Positions 20,093 through 33,700 of a DNA stretch of 64,000 bases are shown here, piece by piece. This DNA comes from Eublepharis macularius (taxonomy: Eukaryota > Chordata > Lepidosauria > Squamata > Eublepharidae), in NCBI RefSeq assembly GCF_028583425.1, contig NC_072796.1, forward strand, positions 144,159,464-144,223,463, written 5' to 3'. A model generated the notes under the pieces. It was not told the origin of the DNA. It did no database searches and saw only the letters and a list, made by a program, of their open reading frames with translations. Each line of letters opens with the position of its first letter. Position 1 is the first letter of the stretch. The translations under genes were made by a program, and so were the position numbers.

Positions 20093-23009
20093 TAGACCCA
20101 TGACAGCCAGGCAGGGGCCCCTTCTCACAGCCACAAAAGAGGGGCGGAGACAGTTTAAATCTTTGACCTGCATTTGGCACTGTATTTCCTTAAAGGGCTG
20201 CAACCAGCCAAGGGGCCAGGTTCTGACCTGCAGTGCTCAGCCCTTCTGCTGCCAAGCGGGGGCTCTTCCTGCTTACTTGGCCGCCCCATCTGCTGCAGGG
20301 AAGACCAGGCCTTTCCCCACGGAAGCCAGAGGTGCTCATTAGTTTCATTGAAGGAACGTCACCCTTCCTTCTCCCTCGTGCCCAGCACCAAGGGGCCTCT
20401 CCCTCTTCTCTCGGGCATCTGGCCCTGCTGCAGCAGCCTCCGCCCGGGCACCCTGAACCTGCTGCCAGTGCAGCACCAGATTCAGGCGTGTCCATCCGTG
20501 GTCAGCCACAGACTGCCTCCCCGCCCAGCTCTGCCACTCCTCAAGTAGCGCCGTCGCCTGTCTCCCTTGGCAGACAGAAGAACAGCCGCCTCTTTCCTCC
20601 CTGAAAGATAATGTCTTTTCCTTATCAATCAGCCAATCTAAATCTCACAATGAAGCCAATATTTCACGTCGCATAACGCCCCTCGGCACCTCCTTCCTTC
20701 CCCCCCTCTGCTCATCTATCTCTGCAGATGCATCACTGCTGGGCATGCACGCGCACACATGCGCAGGGAGAGCGTGACAGACCAATGGTTCTCTGATTCA
20801 GTATATGGCAGCTCTGAGCATTCGAGCAGCATGCATCTCTGCATGTATCCGGCACTGTTTTTCCTGCATGCCTGTGAAGCCACCCAGGCATATGCGCAGC
20901 GAGGCAGATTGCGCCCCACCCACGGAGTCAGCACACAAGACAAGCAACACTTTGTTGCGGGGGGGGGGGGGGTGAGCGGGGGGGGGGTGCTGATCTGGAG
21001 TGCACATTTGTTCTCTAGGGCTGTTTCAACTTCCCAGTCTCTCGGGTTCAAGGCACTTTATAAGCTAAAACACTTAACGATGCCAACAGTGTTCCTAATG
21101 GAACCTAAGAACACGGCGGCTTGCAAACGTTGCCTACTCCCCCTGCAAAACAGGAAAATCAGCCAGAAGGCCATCGGAGCAACACAAATAATCCAAGCAG
21201 ACAAGGGCAAAGGGGGCAGGGAGGACACTGGGTGGCCTGGGGCACAAAGGAACCCTCTGCTTGTTGTCTAAAGCAAAATAAACTCCGTGCCAGGTGAGCC
21301 GCTGTGGGGAGTACGGAGGTACGGAGCCAGAGGTACGGAGCTACTTTGGAGAAGGTCCTGCATCCTGTGGCCCCCTCCTCAGGCCTGATGGGGGGCATGG
21401 AGCCAAGCCTCTCCTGCATCTGATGGAGACAAGCCAGGCCCACTGGAGGCCTCTGCCTCACACCGGGACTCTGCCTCCGGGCCTTCCTTGCTTTGGGCAG
21501 CAAAAGGGAGATGCAATTTCTGCCATGAAGTTCACACGAGGCTTGCTGATTTCAGAAAGAAACAGAAGTCCTTTACTGCCAAGGAAACCCATTCTGGAGA
21601 GGAAAGGAAGGATCGTCTGTCTCTTTACGCTAGAACGGATCGCAGAGAGCGCGCCTTGCCCTCGTGGCGGTTAGAAAGAGAAGCAGGAAGAGAAGGCGTC
21701 CGCGAGAAGGAAGAGAAGGCGTCCGCGAGAAGGAAGGAAGGAAGGAAGGAATCCAAACCCCCAAGAGTCGTGTTCTGGGTTACAAAGACAGCAGCAGAGC
21801 TGACCAAAGGTAGGAAGTGCCCTACCAGCCTTGCCAGCTGCACTGCCACCCCCTTACGCCTACGGGTGTGCTGTGCACAGAGGAACGTGGCGCCACCCTC
21901 TGCTCCCTCCAACATCCCAGGGGCGCTGCTTTCCTCTGAGCCAGCCTTGCCCAGCAGCCTTACCTGACAGGAGGCCGAGCCCTTTTGTGGGCACCGCACG
22001 TTCCTCCCCGGAGGCCAAAGCCCTCAGGCCAGCAGGTCCCCCCACAGTCCAAGCTGCACAAAGCCTCGGAGATGAATGGCCGGCCTCTGACGGAGCAGGC
22101 CCCGGATTTCAGAAGAAGCGTTTCCCTCGTTGCAGGACATGCTTTAAACTTGTCTCTCCTGCCTCTTCCGCAAAAATCCGTTCAAGAGGCAGACTCATAA
22201 AATGCCCATCCACATATCAAGACCCAGCAAACAAACCACAGTCAAGAGATAAGAACCCTCTGGGGGAAAAGCGACCTGCGTGCCTCCCGGGGAGGAGCGC
22301 TCCCGGGCCGTACCTGGAACGCCTGCCCAGGGCCCTGCTGCTACGTTTCCCCTTTCGCGCGAGGCCTTTGAAGGGGCCCTGATCGACGCTTGGCTGTTGC
22401 GCTGCCTTTCGTTTTTCCCTCCTTGCTCCCAGCATGCCAAGGCTGCCCCGATACCCGCCACGCCCTGTGCCTCCTGAAGTCAGCAAAGTCTTCTGTGCAG
22501 ACTCGGCCTGAGGACTGGCTCATGTGCAGGCACGGATCTTGGCCCCAGGGATCCCCTCCCCCGCATGTAAGCACTTGGCCTGATGAAGCGTCCCAGAGAG
22601 CCTGAGACGGGCACCTAAGTTTGTTCTGCTTGGTTGGAATAAAAGGCCATCGGTGCCTTCTGTCTTGGTGTCCCACGTGGGTGCCTCTTCTCCATGTGAG
22701 CAGTTAGTGAATCATCCCGTCCTGTGTCAAGCCCTTGATTTCTTGTTATCCTGTTCATTTATTCTTGTTTCGTGGCGTGACGAAGCCTCTTAGAACGAGA
22801 GGGGAGATTGGCCACCCTTTGGGCGGGGAGCGGAGGGAAGGGTACGGTGTGATTGCTGCCCACTCACAGTCACGGTGGAGGATACCGGAGCCAGGCCCTG
22901 GGCAAGAGGAACACCCGTTTCCTCCAGGGAGCAAATTGTTCTGGAATGGCTCCTGGAGCGCTCTCTTTGACTTCCCCAAAGGACCTGGAGAAGGTGAACG
23001 GCAGAGCAG

Positions 23010-23010
<1 letters not shown>
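20093..23010. other. Intergenic GC-rich block without a recognised gene
   Basis: Contains long G-runs (about 20959-20990) and a GGAA/GAAG-rich tract near 21690-21750. A GATA-motif-bearing AT-rich patch lies at about 20600-20690 ('agataatg', 'cttatcaatc'). Open frames here are GC-driven and have no domain signatures. Confidence 0.5.

Positions 23011-23042
<32 letters not shown>
23011..23042. repeat. (TG)n microsatellite
   Basis: About 16 uninterrupted TG units. Confidence 0.95.
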
Positions 23043-23044
<2 letters not shown>

Positions 23045-23837
23045 GGAACAGCAGGTACGAGCCTGGGGGAAAGGAGCGCAACAGCAGGCGGTCCGGCTGG
23101 GGCAAGTGTGAGCTGGCGGAGGGGCCTTGCCAGCACAGCCCCCCCTCCCCCCACCCCATGGAAGGGCAGTGGATTTGCTGCCTCCAGGACCCCTCCGGTG
23201 TGCTCCGTTCATATAGCTGCCCATGAAGGAAATGTTACACGCACACACACCGCAATGACCAGAGTGCTGTTCTCCAAAAGGAGCCAAGCTGGGTGATGCC
23301 TGCCCTGGCCGCCCAGCTCATAGGGAGGGGGGCACTCGGGGTTCTCGGAATCAGAGCCCCCGTCCACCCGTTCCAGGCACACTGCCTGTCTTGCCCTGCC
23401 GAGCTGCCTGTGCCCAGAGTGAAAACGTAGCTGCCTGTCTTCTCATTCTCTTCCGGAGGCTTTTGCCTTTCAGCCGTCCAGTCTGGCCCCAACATCCCTT
23501 CCTTCTCTGACAAGCTCTGTGATCCCAGCCTTCTTGCTTGAACTCGATCCCAAAGGACGGCTTTCGTCCACTTCAGAGCCCCCTGCCATTAAAGCCGGCC
23601 TGTTTCTCCCCACTGGCCAGTCCCCTGGCCAACACTTCCTTCCCTGATTGCACTGCTGGAGCAGATGGCACGGCCAGACCCACCCAGGCAACTCCGAAGC
23701 GCTGTGCGGAAAAGTCAAGCCCCACCTTTGGCTCGGACCGGCCAAACGACGCTCGGCAGTGTGCACGCTCTTGCCGTTCCCTGGGTGCCCTGGTTTGGGC
23801 TCAATGGAAAACCAGCAGCGGAGGGAGAGGTCACAGA

Positions 23838-24045
23838 CAGACAGCGTGGTGTAGTGGTTAGAGGGTTGGACTGAGATCCGGGAGAACCAGGTTCAAATCC
23901 CCGTTCGGCTTTGGAAGCTTACTGGGTGACCTTGGGCCAGTCACACCGTCTCAGCTTAACCTACATCGCAGGGCTGTTGTGGGGATGAACAGGAGGAACG
24001 ATGCAAGCTGCTTTGCGTTCCCACTGGGGAGAAAGGCAGGCAATC
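23838..24045 (+). mobile_element. tRNA-derived SINE, near full length
   Basis: Head 'gcgtggtgtagtggttagag' (A box), 'ggttcaaatcc' (B box), body 'gggtgaccttgggccagtca' and tail 'ggggagaaaggcagg'. It provides the reference copy for the family seen at 1861/9569, 18545, 40783 and 52205. Confidence 0.8.
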
Positions 24046-24080
24046 TCTCCCTCCCTCCCTCCCTCCCTCCCTCCCTCCCA
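24046..24080. repeat. (CCCT)n microsatellite
   Basis: Tandem CCCT units directly after the SINE. A similar short run lies at about 25795-25818. Confidence 0.9.
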
Positions 24081-26962
24081 GGCCTTCTCGTGGTGCTCAG
24101 CTGCCGGTGTGGAAAAGGGATGTGAGGTGGAGCTGCTCTCAGGTTGCGCTGCTGGCAAAGGCAGGCGAAAGGACGCCCCCACTTCGAAGCGCTGCTCAGT
24201 TGTCTTATGAGACGGAGCGCATAAGCCCCATAAAAGGCCAAGTGGTTTCAAAACCATTTTAAATTATGCCCTGGCTTGAACCTGCATGGTTGGTGTGTGT
24301 GTTGGCAAATGCAAACGACAACAGGTTGTGCTGCCTTTCCGGTGTTGTCCAGACTTGTGCTTTTCTCCTTTGGATCAGCAAATCTCGAGGGAGTTTCTTC
24401 CAGTCTCACAAGTTCTGTCTGTTTCCTTAGCCAGCGTTGCAGCTCCAGCGTGTGAGACACAGAAGTGTGCGCTGGCCAGCCTGGCCTGTGCACCTGTGGG
24501 GCATGGCTCCCTGATCCAGCAGCGCACTCGGCCCTGGTGCGCCGCGTTTCCCCTGTGGGGCCCTTCCCCAGTTGTGTGCTCCGTTTATCCTGTCGACACC
24601 AGGATGGGGAAGCCCGGGCATGGGGCCCAAAGGAAGCTCCCCAAAGGGTGGGCAGGTGGGAGGGTAGCCCGGCCCCAGCCACCCCCTGGCTTTTGCACCT
24701 CGCGCCACTTAGCCCTCTGGCTGTTTCTGATGTTAACATGTGGGCAACGGTGGCCGCGTCTCCCTCTGACAGCAGACCCCCAAGTCAGAAGCAAAGTCCC
24801 CCCCCCGCCACGGGGTCTCTCAGGGTGGAGCAGGGGCCCACTGGGGGCCAACGGTGGTCCTGTAGTGGCCTAGACACAGTGACCGCGTCTCTTACACATG
24901 TTGCCGGAGGCCACCTGGGCCAACATTTAAATCTTCCTGGAGGTTTTCTTTCCGCAGCCACCACAGTGGAGGCCCCGGATCCTCCTGGTCTTGTGGTTAA
25001 AGAGACGCTCTTTGAGGTATAACATTTCCAGGCCGATTCAACCAACACCCTCTCAAGCACAGGCTGGTTTTGTTCCTCGTGATCTCCTTCTTCCGAGCCC
25101 TCGGCCAAGGCATTGCTGCGGCCCCTGAGCTCTTCTCCCTTGGGAGAAGACAGGTTTGCCGGGTTTCTTGCATGCCAGAGGCTGCAGCTAAGGATCCACC
25201 AGCACCCACCACCGCCTCCTGCTCCTCCTCGTCGGGAGAATGCGGCCCACAGTGCTGGCGAAACGCCATCTGCACCCCAAGGCCCGTTACCCTGGTGATG
25301 AGGCTGTGCTTTGCCCCCATGGCTGTTGCCAAGGCAGAGATCTCACCGGAAACACTCCTGGCTCCTACCGGGTGCAGCCAGCCAGCCACGTCTAGCTCAG
25401 CACGGACTACTTGCAGTGAGCCAGCTTTTCACCTGGAGACAGCCGGACGGGACTGGGGGCCTTCTGCAGCAAGGGCTGTGCCGGCTTTGGCTGCGATCAC
25501 GAACAAGGCCAGGGCCCCATCCAGCCCAGGACCGTTTCTCCGGTGAGCGGGAAGTGGCACGCCGTGGATCTAGGGAGGTCTCCACTGCCCATGGGAAAAG
25601 CACCACCACCCTCCATGCCTGACACAAGCGGCTGCTCGAATAAAAGGCAGAGGAGGGCTATTTCTGCCCCGTGACTCTGGAGGCGCAACTTGGACATTTG
25701 GGCGGGGTGTGTGCATGAGCCTCCCGCAGAGGGTTGGTCTGGAGCGGAGAGCCTGGCTGGGGCCACGGCCCCCAGCTGGAAGCACCGCCCTGTTCCTCCC
25801 TCCCTCCCTCCCTCCCTCAGTCCTCCCCTTCTTAGCAGAGCTTTGTCCCTGGGAGAAATACTCCGGCCGCCCCTTGCTGGCTCCCAACATCCCCTCCCTG
25901 GGGCGGCAGGGCAGTCCTCCTTCCTTATGCAGGTGACTGCCTTGTGCTGTTGGCTGCCTGCTGAAGAAAGATGCATGCCGGAGGTGGGCTGGGGCTGCAG
26001 AGAGAGGGTGGGCAGATGCCGCGCAGTCACACAGCAACTGCGAGCAACCAAGCCCTTGCTACGCCTGCAGCAGCCAGCCCTGCCTGGCCTGGCCTGGCCT
26101 GGCCTGGCGGGTTTAGAGGTGACTGGGCCTCCGAAGGGTCAGAAGGGCGGCCTGGTTTCTCCTTGGACCACAGGCCTCCTCCTTAAGCACAGGCCCTGGG
26201 ATGGGGAAGAGGCACCTTGGTCAGGGCCCTGCCCAGCAAACAGTGTGTGTGTGTGGGGGTGGGCACACGTGCCTGCAGGGGAGATGCCGTTCAGTTTGTG
26301 CTGCGGGCTGGAAAGGCCCAGCTCTGAGGCTGCCTGCTTTGGAGGCCCCGGTGCTGAAGGGAGCACTCGCTGCAAGCCGGAGACGCCCCCTTCACCGGGG
26401 GGCTTCAGAGCAGCCCCAGGCGCCGGGGCTGGAAGCTGGGCCACCAGAGCCACATGGCACGGGGGGGGGGGGGGCTCGCCTGGTGCCAAGCTCTGCTGCA
26501 TCTGGACTACAGCAGTGCTCCCATCGCTCAGCCGGGGTGGGTGGGCAGGAAGTCCTGGGAACAGAGTCCCGTGGCCCCCACAGCTGAAAAAGGAGGGCTC
26601 AGCACTCCCTGCAAGGAAGGCCGGCGAGAAGCACCCCATGAGCAGGGCAGTGAGTAAGGGGGCTGCTCTCAAGCGGCAACCCAGAATGCTTAAGAGCCGG
26701 GAGGGCTGTCTGGCTTGGGGACCGCAGAGGATTCTTAGACCCAGCCTCAGCCAGGCAACCCGTGACAGCCCTGGGGGGGGGGGGGCGGTCTCCAGGCCCC
26801 AATGGCCATCTCCAGCACATGGCCTGCCTTTCCTGGAGAGAGGCTGACCCCCACTGTGGAGTCACAGGGACCCCCCCCCCCCTGCCACAAGCCCTGAAGT
26901 CTAGGAGCTGCCTGATGCTTTGTGCATTTCAGTTCAGAGGGCGTTCCCGTCTCTTTTCCCAC
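24081..26962. other. Intergenic GC-rich block without a recognised gene
   Basis: Includes a (CCTGG)n stretch at 26082-26108 and several poly-C/G runs. No exon series, domain or repeat family was recognised. The longest open frame (plus strand, 25690-26847) crosses simple repeats and has no family signature. Confidence 0.5.
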
Positions 26963-27006
26963 AGGAAGGAAGGAAGGAAGCAAGGAAGGAAGGAAGGAAG
27001 GAAGGG
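26963..27006. repeat. (GGAA)n microsatellite
   Basis: Tandem GGAA units with one interruption ('gcaa'). Confidence 0.9.
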
Positions 27007-27759
27007 GAGAAGCTACCAGACCCCCCCCCCACACACACACACCCCTCCCATCAATACCCTGCCATCCTGTGCCTGCCCCTCCTGGGGCAGCTGCAAGCAA
27101 ATGCGTCTCTTTGGGCTTTCACGGCCAATCTCCGTGACGGCAAACACTGAGACAGGCAGGCCATTAAGTCTTGGCTGCCTTTCTCCCCGGTGCCTGCCGT
27201 GCCAAGGCGTCGGCTTTTCTGAGCAGGAGGTGTTCAGCAGGCCCTTCATGGGCCCGCCCTGCAAAGCAAGCCCTTCAGGGCATCTCTCTTGCAGGCACCC
27301 GGGGCCAGGTGTGGTCTTGTGTGCAGCAGCCACAAAGGGTAGAATCTGGACTGGCAAGTTTGGGGTGGAAGCAGCAAGTGGCAGGAATGGCCCCCCTGAG
27401 ACTGTTGTGGCACCTCCCTGAGAGCGGTGTGTGTGTGTGTGTGTGTCTCTCTCTCTCTCTTCCCAAGGCCCCAGCCAGCCTCGCCTTCCATCTCTCAAGG
27501 GGCCCTTCCTTTGCCTCCCTGGACCCCCTGCCTCGCTCCCACCTTGTCCTCCCTCCAGTGCCACAATCTCTTCCCTTGCCCATCCTGACCATTCCTGCCA
27601 GCTTCCGCCCTGTCCGGCACCTGCCCACCCCCTCCTGCCAGCTGGACGGAGGAAGGCCAGCTCCAAGGGGGCCAGCCCAGCCCCAAGGGTGTTGGGCTTC
27701 CCCTGGGATTACTCTTAATGTGTTTCTTAGATGAATGGCCAACTGCTCATTTTTTCACA
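27007..27759. other. Intergenic, nothing recognised
   Basis: GC-rich spacer with a short (GT)n run at about 27427-27448. No gene signature. Confidence 0.4.
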
Positions 27760-28100
27760 GCCCCTTAAAATAACAGATTTATTGTGGCTGTCAAGAGTTT
27801 ACATCATCAGACGGATAGTATATCTTCAGTTAACAGACAAGAATTTAATTAAATATGAGAGCTGTAGACGGTGACATTCCTATGTAAAGCTCAAATGTAT
27901 ACAAGATAAGCACAGTGAATATTCACAACGGCAGTCATTGCCGATTACGGAATTACTGTAATTACTTCCTTGTTTTGCTAAGCCAATTCTCCTCCCGAAC
28001 GCCTTCATCTTGAGCCAGACTTGGACAAACGTAATGACGCTTCCCAACAAATTCTAATCTAGCAATTTCATCTCGGAGATTCATTCAGAAATATTTTTGC
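27760..28100. other. AT-rich, repeat-free island; possible conserved non-coding element
   Basis: About 340 bp of AT-rich, complex sequence inside a GC-rich region. It contains 'tttaattaaat', 'attacggaattactgtaatt' and several TAAT cores. No repeat family and no open frame of note. Conservation is a guess from composition only. Confidence 0.25.
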
Positions 28101-30229
28101 TGAATTGTGGTGGCTTGCCAGCAGCGCACATTGTCCTAGGACCCTGACCGGTTTCTGGATGCCGCCATTTCCCTTTGCTTTTGCAGTCTGGTTGAGCACA
28201 GAAGACGCTATTCCCACCCAGTGGTGCCCATTGCTCAGAGCAGCCGTGAGGGCACGGCTGAGGCGATGCCGTCCGATCCTGGCGCAGTGCTGCAGGAGTG
28301 GCCATGGGCAGAGTGGGCATCTGGCCTCGGTCTCTGTGAGGCAGGCCGCTATCGCTGGTGAGCGGCTGGTTTGGATTAGGGGGCTGTGTGCAATGGACAG
28401 TCCCATGGGACGAGACCTGCGGAAGAGAGGCGTGGTTGCCCAGGAGGGACAAAACAAGGCTTCAGTGGGGTATGGGTTATTCTTAAATCTCAGATAATGT
28501 ATGCAAATAGAGAGCCCAATGGATGGGAGAGATCTTATCTGCAAAGTGCTTAGCAAAACGACCGCCGTGGGCTGTGGAGCAGTCCAGCTCCTCCTGTCGC
28601 CTGGAACCCAACAGGCCTAACTGCCCGGAACATTTGATCAGCCCTGGGCAGAGGGCAGAGAAATATGGTTTCTTTGCTGCTGTCGCCACCACCGAGTAAG
28701 CGTTAAAACTGCTCTCTAGTCCATGTTTTTCAGATTCACCCCCAGTCTTTCTCTTCTGTCACTCTGGTCACCTCCCTTGTTTTTCTGTCACCTGCAGCCT
28801 CCCAGTAGACCAGGGGTCTGCCTGAGCTCTTGGGCAGGAGAGGGGCACCAGGAGCGCTCTGGGGCATTTCCTCTTTCCAGATGTCACCCCAGGTATTGAC
28901 AGGCGCACCACCTGTAGCGACGGGAGAACCTCTTGATGCCATCTAAAACGTAGTAAAGACGTATTGAGGAAGGGGGCCTGACTCTCTCGAGCTGATGCCC
29001 TGGAAATCAACTCAGTCTATAAGGTGCTGCCGGACTCCAGCCCGACATCTTTGCTGATGCTATTAGGCGGGCAGGGAGGAGACAGGACAGATGTGGGAGT
29101 GGGGAGGGCAAGGGGGAAAGGGCCCCTCCTCCAGCACCACATCCCTGCATTTCAAAGCAGCTGCTGGGGGCTTGTTTCAAATGTCTCCAGGAGCAGCCCC
29201 CTCAGGCAGCCCTAAAGAGGTCAGCCAATCCGTCTACGGGAGGGCTCAGCTCCACCCTGGGCTCTTCTTGCTTGGATGCCGCGTCCTGCCCTGGGCTCTA
29301 TTCTGCCTCTGGCTGCTCTAAGCAATCGGGATGGCCCTGGAAGGGGCACCCCCTGTCTCCCCCCACCCCTCTGGGCCTTCTGGACTTGCATTCCTGTTCC
29401 ACAAGGCTTGGGAAGAGGGGAGGGTTTTTCTCGGCCAGCCTTCACCTGCTGGGCCATCCCTTGTGCCTACCAGGGCCTCGGTACTGCTGACAGCAGGACA
29501 GAGGCTCAAGGGACCAGTGGGCGGCACAGAGGGCGCGCGGCACTTCCCCAGTTCCTTGCTCAGGGTAGCTCTCCAGGAGGAGTTTCCTGGGGGCATGCCG
29601 GAGAGAAGCGCACGGTGTCAGACATACACCCCCTTGCAGGGCACAGGCCCCAGAGCGTGGGGTATATGAGTGGGGTAGACCAAAGCTTATTCTGGAGTAT
29701 AGGGCTTTTAAAATGTCATTAATATTTTTAGCTGGATTCACAAATGAGGAACTAGGAAGTGTGAATAAGGAACCAGGAACCGGGATCCCACTTCTGCCTC
29801 CCTCTTTGCAGGCAAGGCAGCCAAACACCTGGGCCCGGTTCTCTGCTCAGGAACGGATGGGAGAAGGAGGGAAATCCCCTGGCCACGCCCCATCCCTCGT
29901 CAGAGGAGGGCGGCTGGCAGTGCAAAGCCGTGCATGCACCTGTGTGTGTGTGTGGGGGGGCTCAGCCGAGCCCAGACAGGAGGGTCTGTACAGCTAGGTA
30001 GACACTTCCTGCTCCGTCACCACACCCAGAGGCCGCAACCCAGGATCCCTCGCCAAATCATGGGGGCGAGAGGACACGTCCCTTAGGACACCACTCCCAT
30101 AAAACCTCTCACATACTCGATGTTGGTGGTGGGGAGGAGCCCCTAGGAGCCTGGACTCAGAACCGGAGCACAGTTGCAGAGGGAGATTGTCGCCCCCCCC
30201 CAGCCCTGACCCCAGCAGTGTAACTGGCA
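28101..30229. other. Intergenic, mostly unrecognised
   Basis: Contains a Penelope-tail-like fragment at about 28960-29060 ('tcgagctgatgccctggaaatc ... aaggtgctgccggactcc', quoted in part). Otherwise GC-rich sequence with no gene seen. Confidence 0.4.
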
Positions 30230-30770
30230 CATGCAGTTGGCACCCTTGGTGGTGGTGCCAGAACTTGGGAATGCCCTCCCTAGGGAGGTTCACCCGTCTC
30301 CCTCGATTGCCTTCTGCCAGTGGGTGAAGACTTCTGGTTCTCCCTCACTAGCCCTTATTAGTGAGGGCCTTTTCGGTCCTGGCCCCAGCCTGGTGGAACT
30401 CTCTGTCTGGTGAAACCAGGGCCCAGCAGGGTTTATTATCCTTCCACCGGGCCTGTAAGACAGATGTTCCGCCAGGCATACGGCGGAGGCTCGGTTGGGC
30501 CCCCGCCAGCCATACCTGACTTGACTTGAAAAAGTCTGTCCAGCCCCCTATATATCTATATCTATAGATATGGATATATGGGCCATGTCTGAAATCCATC
30601 TGAGGAGAAGTTTTTATTGTATGTAGTGTTTTAAATTTTATTGTAATGTTTTATCTGTTTTTATGTGTTTTTATGTAAATTAAAATGTTGTGCTCCACCC
30701 TGAGCCCGCTTGGCAGGGAGGGTGGACTAAAAATCTAATATAATAAATAATACAATAAATAAATTATTAG
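30230..30770 (+). mobile_element. L2-like LINE 3' end
   Basis: Begins 'cttgggaatgccctccctag' and passes 'cctgtaagacagatgttccg'. It ends with an L2-type tail ('accctgagcccgcttggcag', 'ggagggtggactaaaaatcta') followed by AATAAATAA. It probably includes the decayed C-terminal coding end of the LINE; no intact frame. Confidence 0.55.
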
Positions 30771-33700
30771 CCCTCCTCCCTCCCCGCCTGATTGTATGTG
30801 TTTATGTTTTATGAAATTGTTTTAAATTGGGGTCTGCAAAGCATTCTTTTTTTTTTGAAGAGGTGCCCATTCAGTGCAAGACAACTAAAACCGAAAGATG
30901 CCCCCGCCTCAGCCAGTCCTCCCCAAGCACTTCCCCTACCAGGGTGAATGTTGGGGGGTGGGCTTCCTTCCCTCTCCGCTTCTCCTCTCAGAAGTCCAGG
31001 GTGTGCGGGGTGGGGGGTGGCACAGGCAAGTGCTATGAAGGCATCACGCCCAGCCCAGGTGGCTCTCCCGCCTCTCCCTGAGCCACGTTGGGCAACACTG
31101 TGCAAGGCCCAAACGCTGGGATTGCATGCACCAGGGGGCTTCTTCCTACCCCAGCACCGGCAGGCCTGAGAGTGGACAGTCAGACTGGATGGGGAGGAGG
31201 GAGGGCTCCCCTCTGCCCACCCAATCCAGGGGCAGACCAGGGCCAGGAGAAGAGAGGAGGGGAGGGGCGGGGCCCACAGGCAGCTAGGGGAAGGGGCGCC
31301 CCAGCAAGAACCTGGGCAAGGAGGAGGAAAGGGACCCTTCCTCCGGCTTCCTCCAGGGCAGAGTCCGGCCTGCCCCGGAGGGAGTGAGGCGTGGGTGGCC
31401 GGCAGCTGCCCACCCTTCAGCCTGGGAGCGGAATGGCTTCCAGCTTGGGCAGCCGAGTGGAGGCTGGAGGCCCTTTCCCTGCTGGTCCAGGCAAGGGCAC
31501 CTTCTGCACCACCCCCAAGAAGGCTGAGGAAAGACGACGCCCAGGTGGGCGGGCGGGCGGGCGGGCAGGCAGAGCAGCACCCACCGACCAGAGTGCTGCT
31601 TCCACCAGGAGCAGGAAAACAGGGGAAGCAGCAGCAGGGGAAGGGGAGAGATTGGGCCGGCTGTGGCGCAGCTGCCCTGCCGCCTCGTGTGTGGAAACTG
31701 CGCACCTCCACAGTCCAAACACACCCAGGCGCAGGGCCACACAGACAGGCACAGCATTTCACAGGCAACAGAGGACACTTCTGAGAAATGTTTTCCTCCC
31801 GCTGCTCGGTTGTTCTCTGCGCAGGTCCCTTCTCCCTGTCCCCTTTTCTCAGAAGAGCATGCCGCAGGAGTGGAGGGGTTGGCCCGCTGCCGCAACTGCC
31901 GCATGCCCAGTGGGGCATAATCCCGGCCCTGGAACTGCTGCCCCCCCCCGCTTCTCATGAGCACTCAAACCTCGCCTGACTCCTTTGCCTTGGCGAAGTG
32001 AGAACTCAGTTCAAACACAAACGACGCCCCGATTACTGACGAGCTCAACCCCACAAGACAATGCGCAGCCCACGGGAGATGCCGGTCGGCTTTCTGTAGA
32101 AGGAGCCCCACCCATAAGCCTCCTTCCAGCTGTGGGAAGTTCCGCCTGCCCCAGCAGTGACACATCCTTGTCCCTTCTCAGCTCCTCGCCCCTTTCCATT
32201 CATCTCTTTCCTGTCCAGTGCGCTTCTTTGCTTCCTGCTGTCATTCTTTGGGCCGTGCTCATGTGCTCTCACGCATGCCCGGCCCCTCAGCAGCCTTGCC
32301 CCTGCGGGTTAGCACACGAGAAGGGCGCACAGGCGTGGGCCTGGAGAGAGCTCCCAGCCAGGCAACAGCGAGCACGTGATTGGAGGAAGGTGGGGTTGGG
32401 GGGGGGGCGGCCTGAATGAGGGGGGTCCCAGGCGCCAGGGCCTGCTCAGGAGGGCTACAGCCAGGCCCTCCCTGGTGTCCTTTGCCTGGCTTATCTTCTG
32501 CCAAGACTTCAGCGGGACTCAACCGTGGGGTCTGGTTTCACTAGCAGCGCTGAAGGAGGAAATGGGAAAGGAAGCACTCCCAAGCCAGGGCAGAGCGCCT
32601 GGCCCTCCTTTCTACAGAACTGCGCCCCCCACCACCACCCCGCCCACCTGGGAAGCAGGAGGTGCCGTTCTCCCTGCCCCCCCCCGTGCTCTCCTGGTCT
32701 CCACCCCCCCCCCCCCGACTCTTTCCCAGTTTCTTTCCTGTCAGCACCCAAGTCATATTCTTTGATAGACAACTCAGCGACACAGTGGGGAAAAGTGCAT
32801 TTTCTGGAAGGGCCCATCTTGTGCCCCCCCCCCGCCCCATATCCAGCGTTTCACTTGGGTGGATTCTCAGGGGGCAAGAGGAAGAAGGGTTCCCAGTGAC
32901 ACTGAATGGCAAGGCGTTGGCAGGAAAAGGAGAAGAGAAGAAACATCAGCAAAGATATATTTTTGTTTAATTTTTAATTTTATTTACATTATTCAGAGCT
33001 GTCCTTTCTCACTGGGATTCTAGGTGGATTACGCAGATTACGCATTTTGTGCCCATTTCTCTGTCCCAGTGAGAAAGGATCAACATTTAAGCAGAGGGCT
33101 TGGAGAGACAGGATCTGTTTGGGGCTTAGGCAAGGACAGGCGTGCAAAAACAAGCGTGTGAAATTGTGTGTGTGTGTGTGTGTGTGCAGCCCTGGGGAAG
33201 TGCCCCCGCTGGGCAATGGCGCCCCCTGGTGGGAGGAATGGGCCTGGGCCAGAGGGCACAGCCCAGCTGCAGTCGCCCTGCCCGCTCACCTGGCGCAGCA
33301 GGCAAGCACGAGGCCCCGCTGATGAGGCTGGCACCGCTGATGGCTGGCAGCCCCCCCTCCCCAAAGACTATTGCCTGCCCCACACGTTTCCCAGTTCTTG
33401 GTCAGTCTAGCAGCAGGAGCCATCACCAGACGTGATCTCAGCGTCTTGGGTGCCCATGGCCCGAGAGAGCGGATGGGGCAGGAAGCGGCCGCTAGCAAGA
33501 GAGACAATGAACAGCTGGGACACGGGAGAGGGGTGTGCAGTTCTCAGAAGGAGAGGGGGGCCTCTGGGTGTGTGCGTGAGAGGCTGTGAGCTGGCCCTGC
33601 TTCCTTGGTAGAAATGCTTTGCATACAGTTTTGAGCCACTTCCATGGAAATATGGCCTGGCTCACTTCCTGGAGAGTTCTGCTTTGCATGGGCGGTGAGA

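Noticed and set aside
25690..26847. 385-codon plus-strand open frame
   Set aside because: Crosses CCCT, CCTGG and poly-G repeats; the composition explains the lack of stops.
30809..31918. 369-codon minus-strand open frame
   Set aside because: Low-complexity Pro/Ser/Gly composition in GC-rich DNA, no start context, no family signature and no splice-consistent partners.
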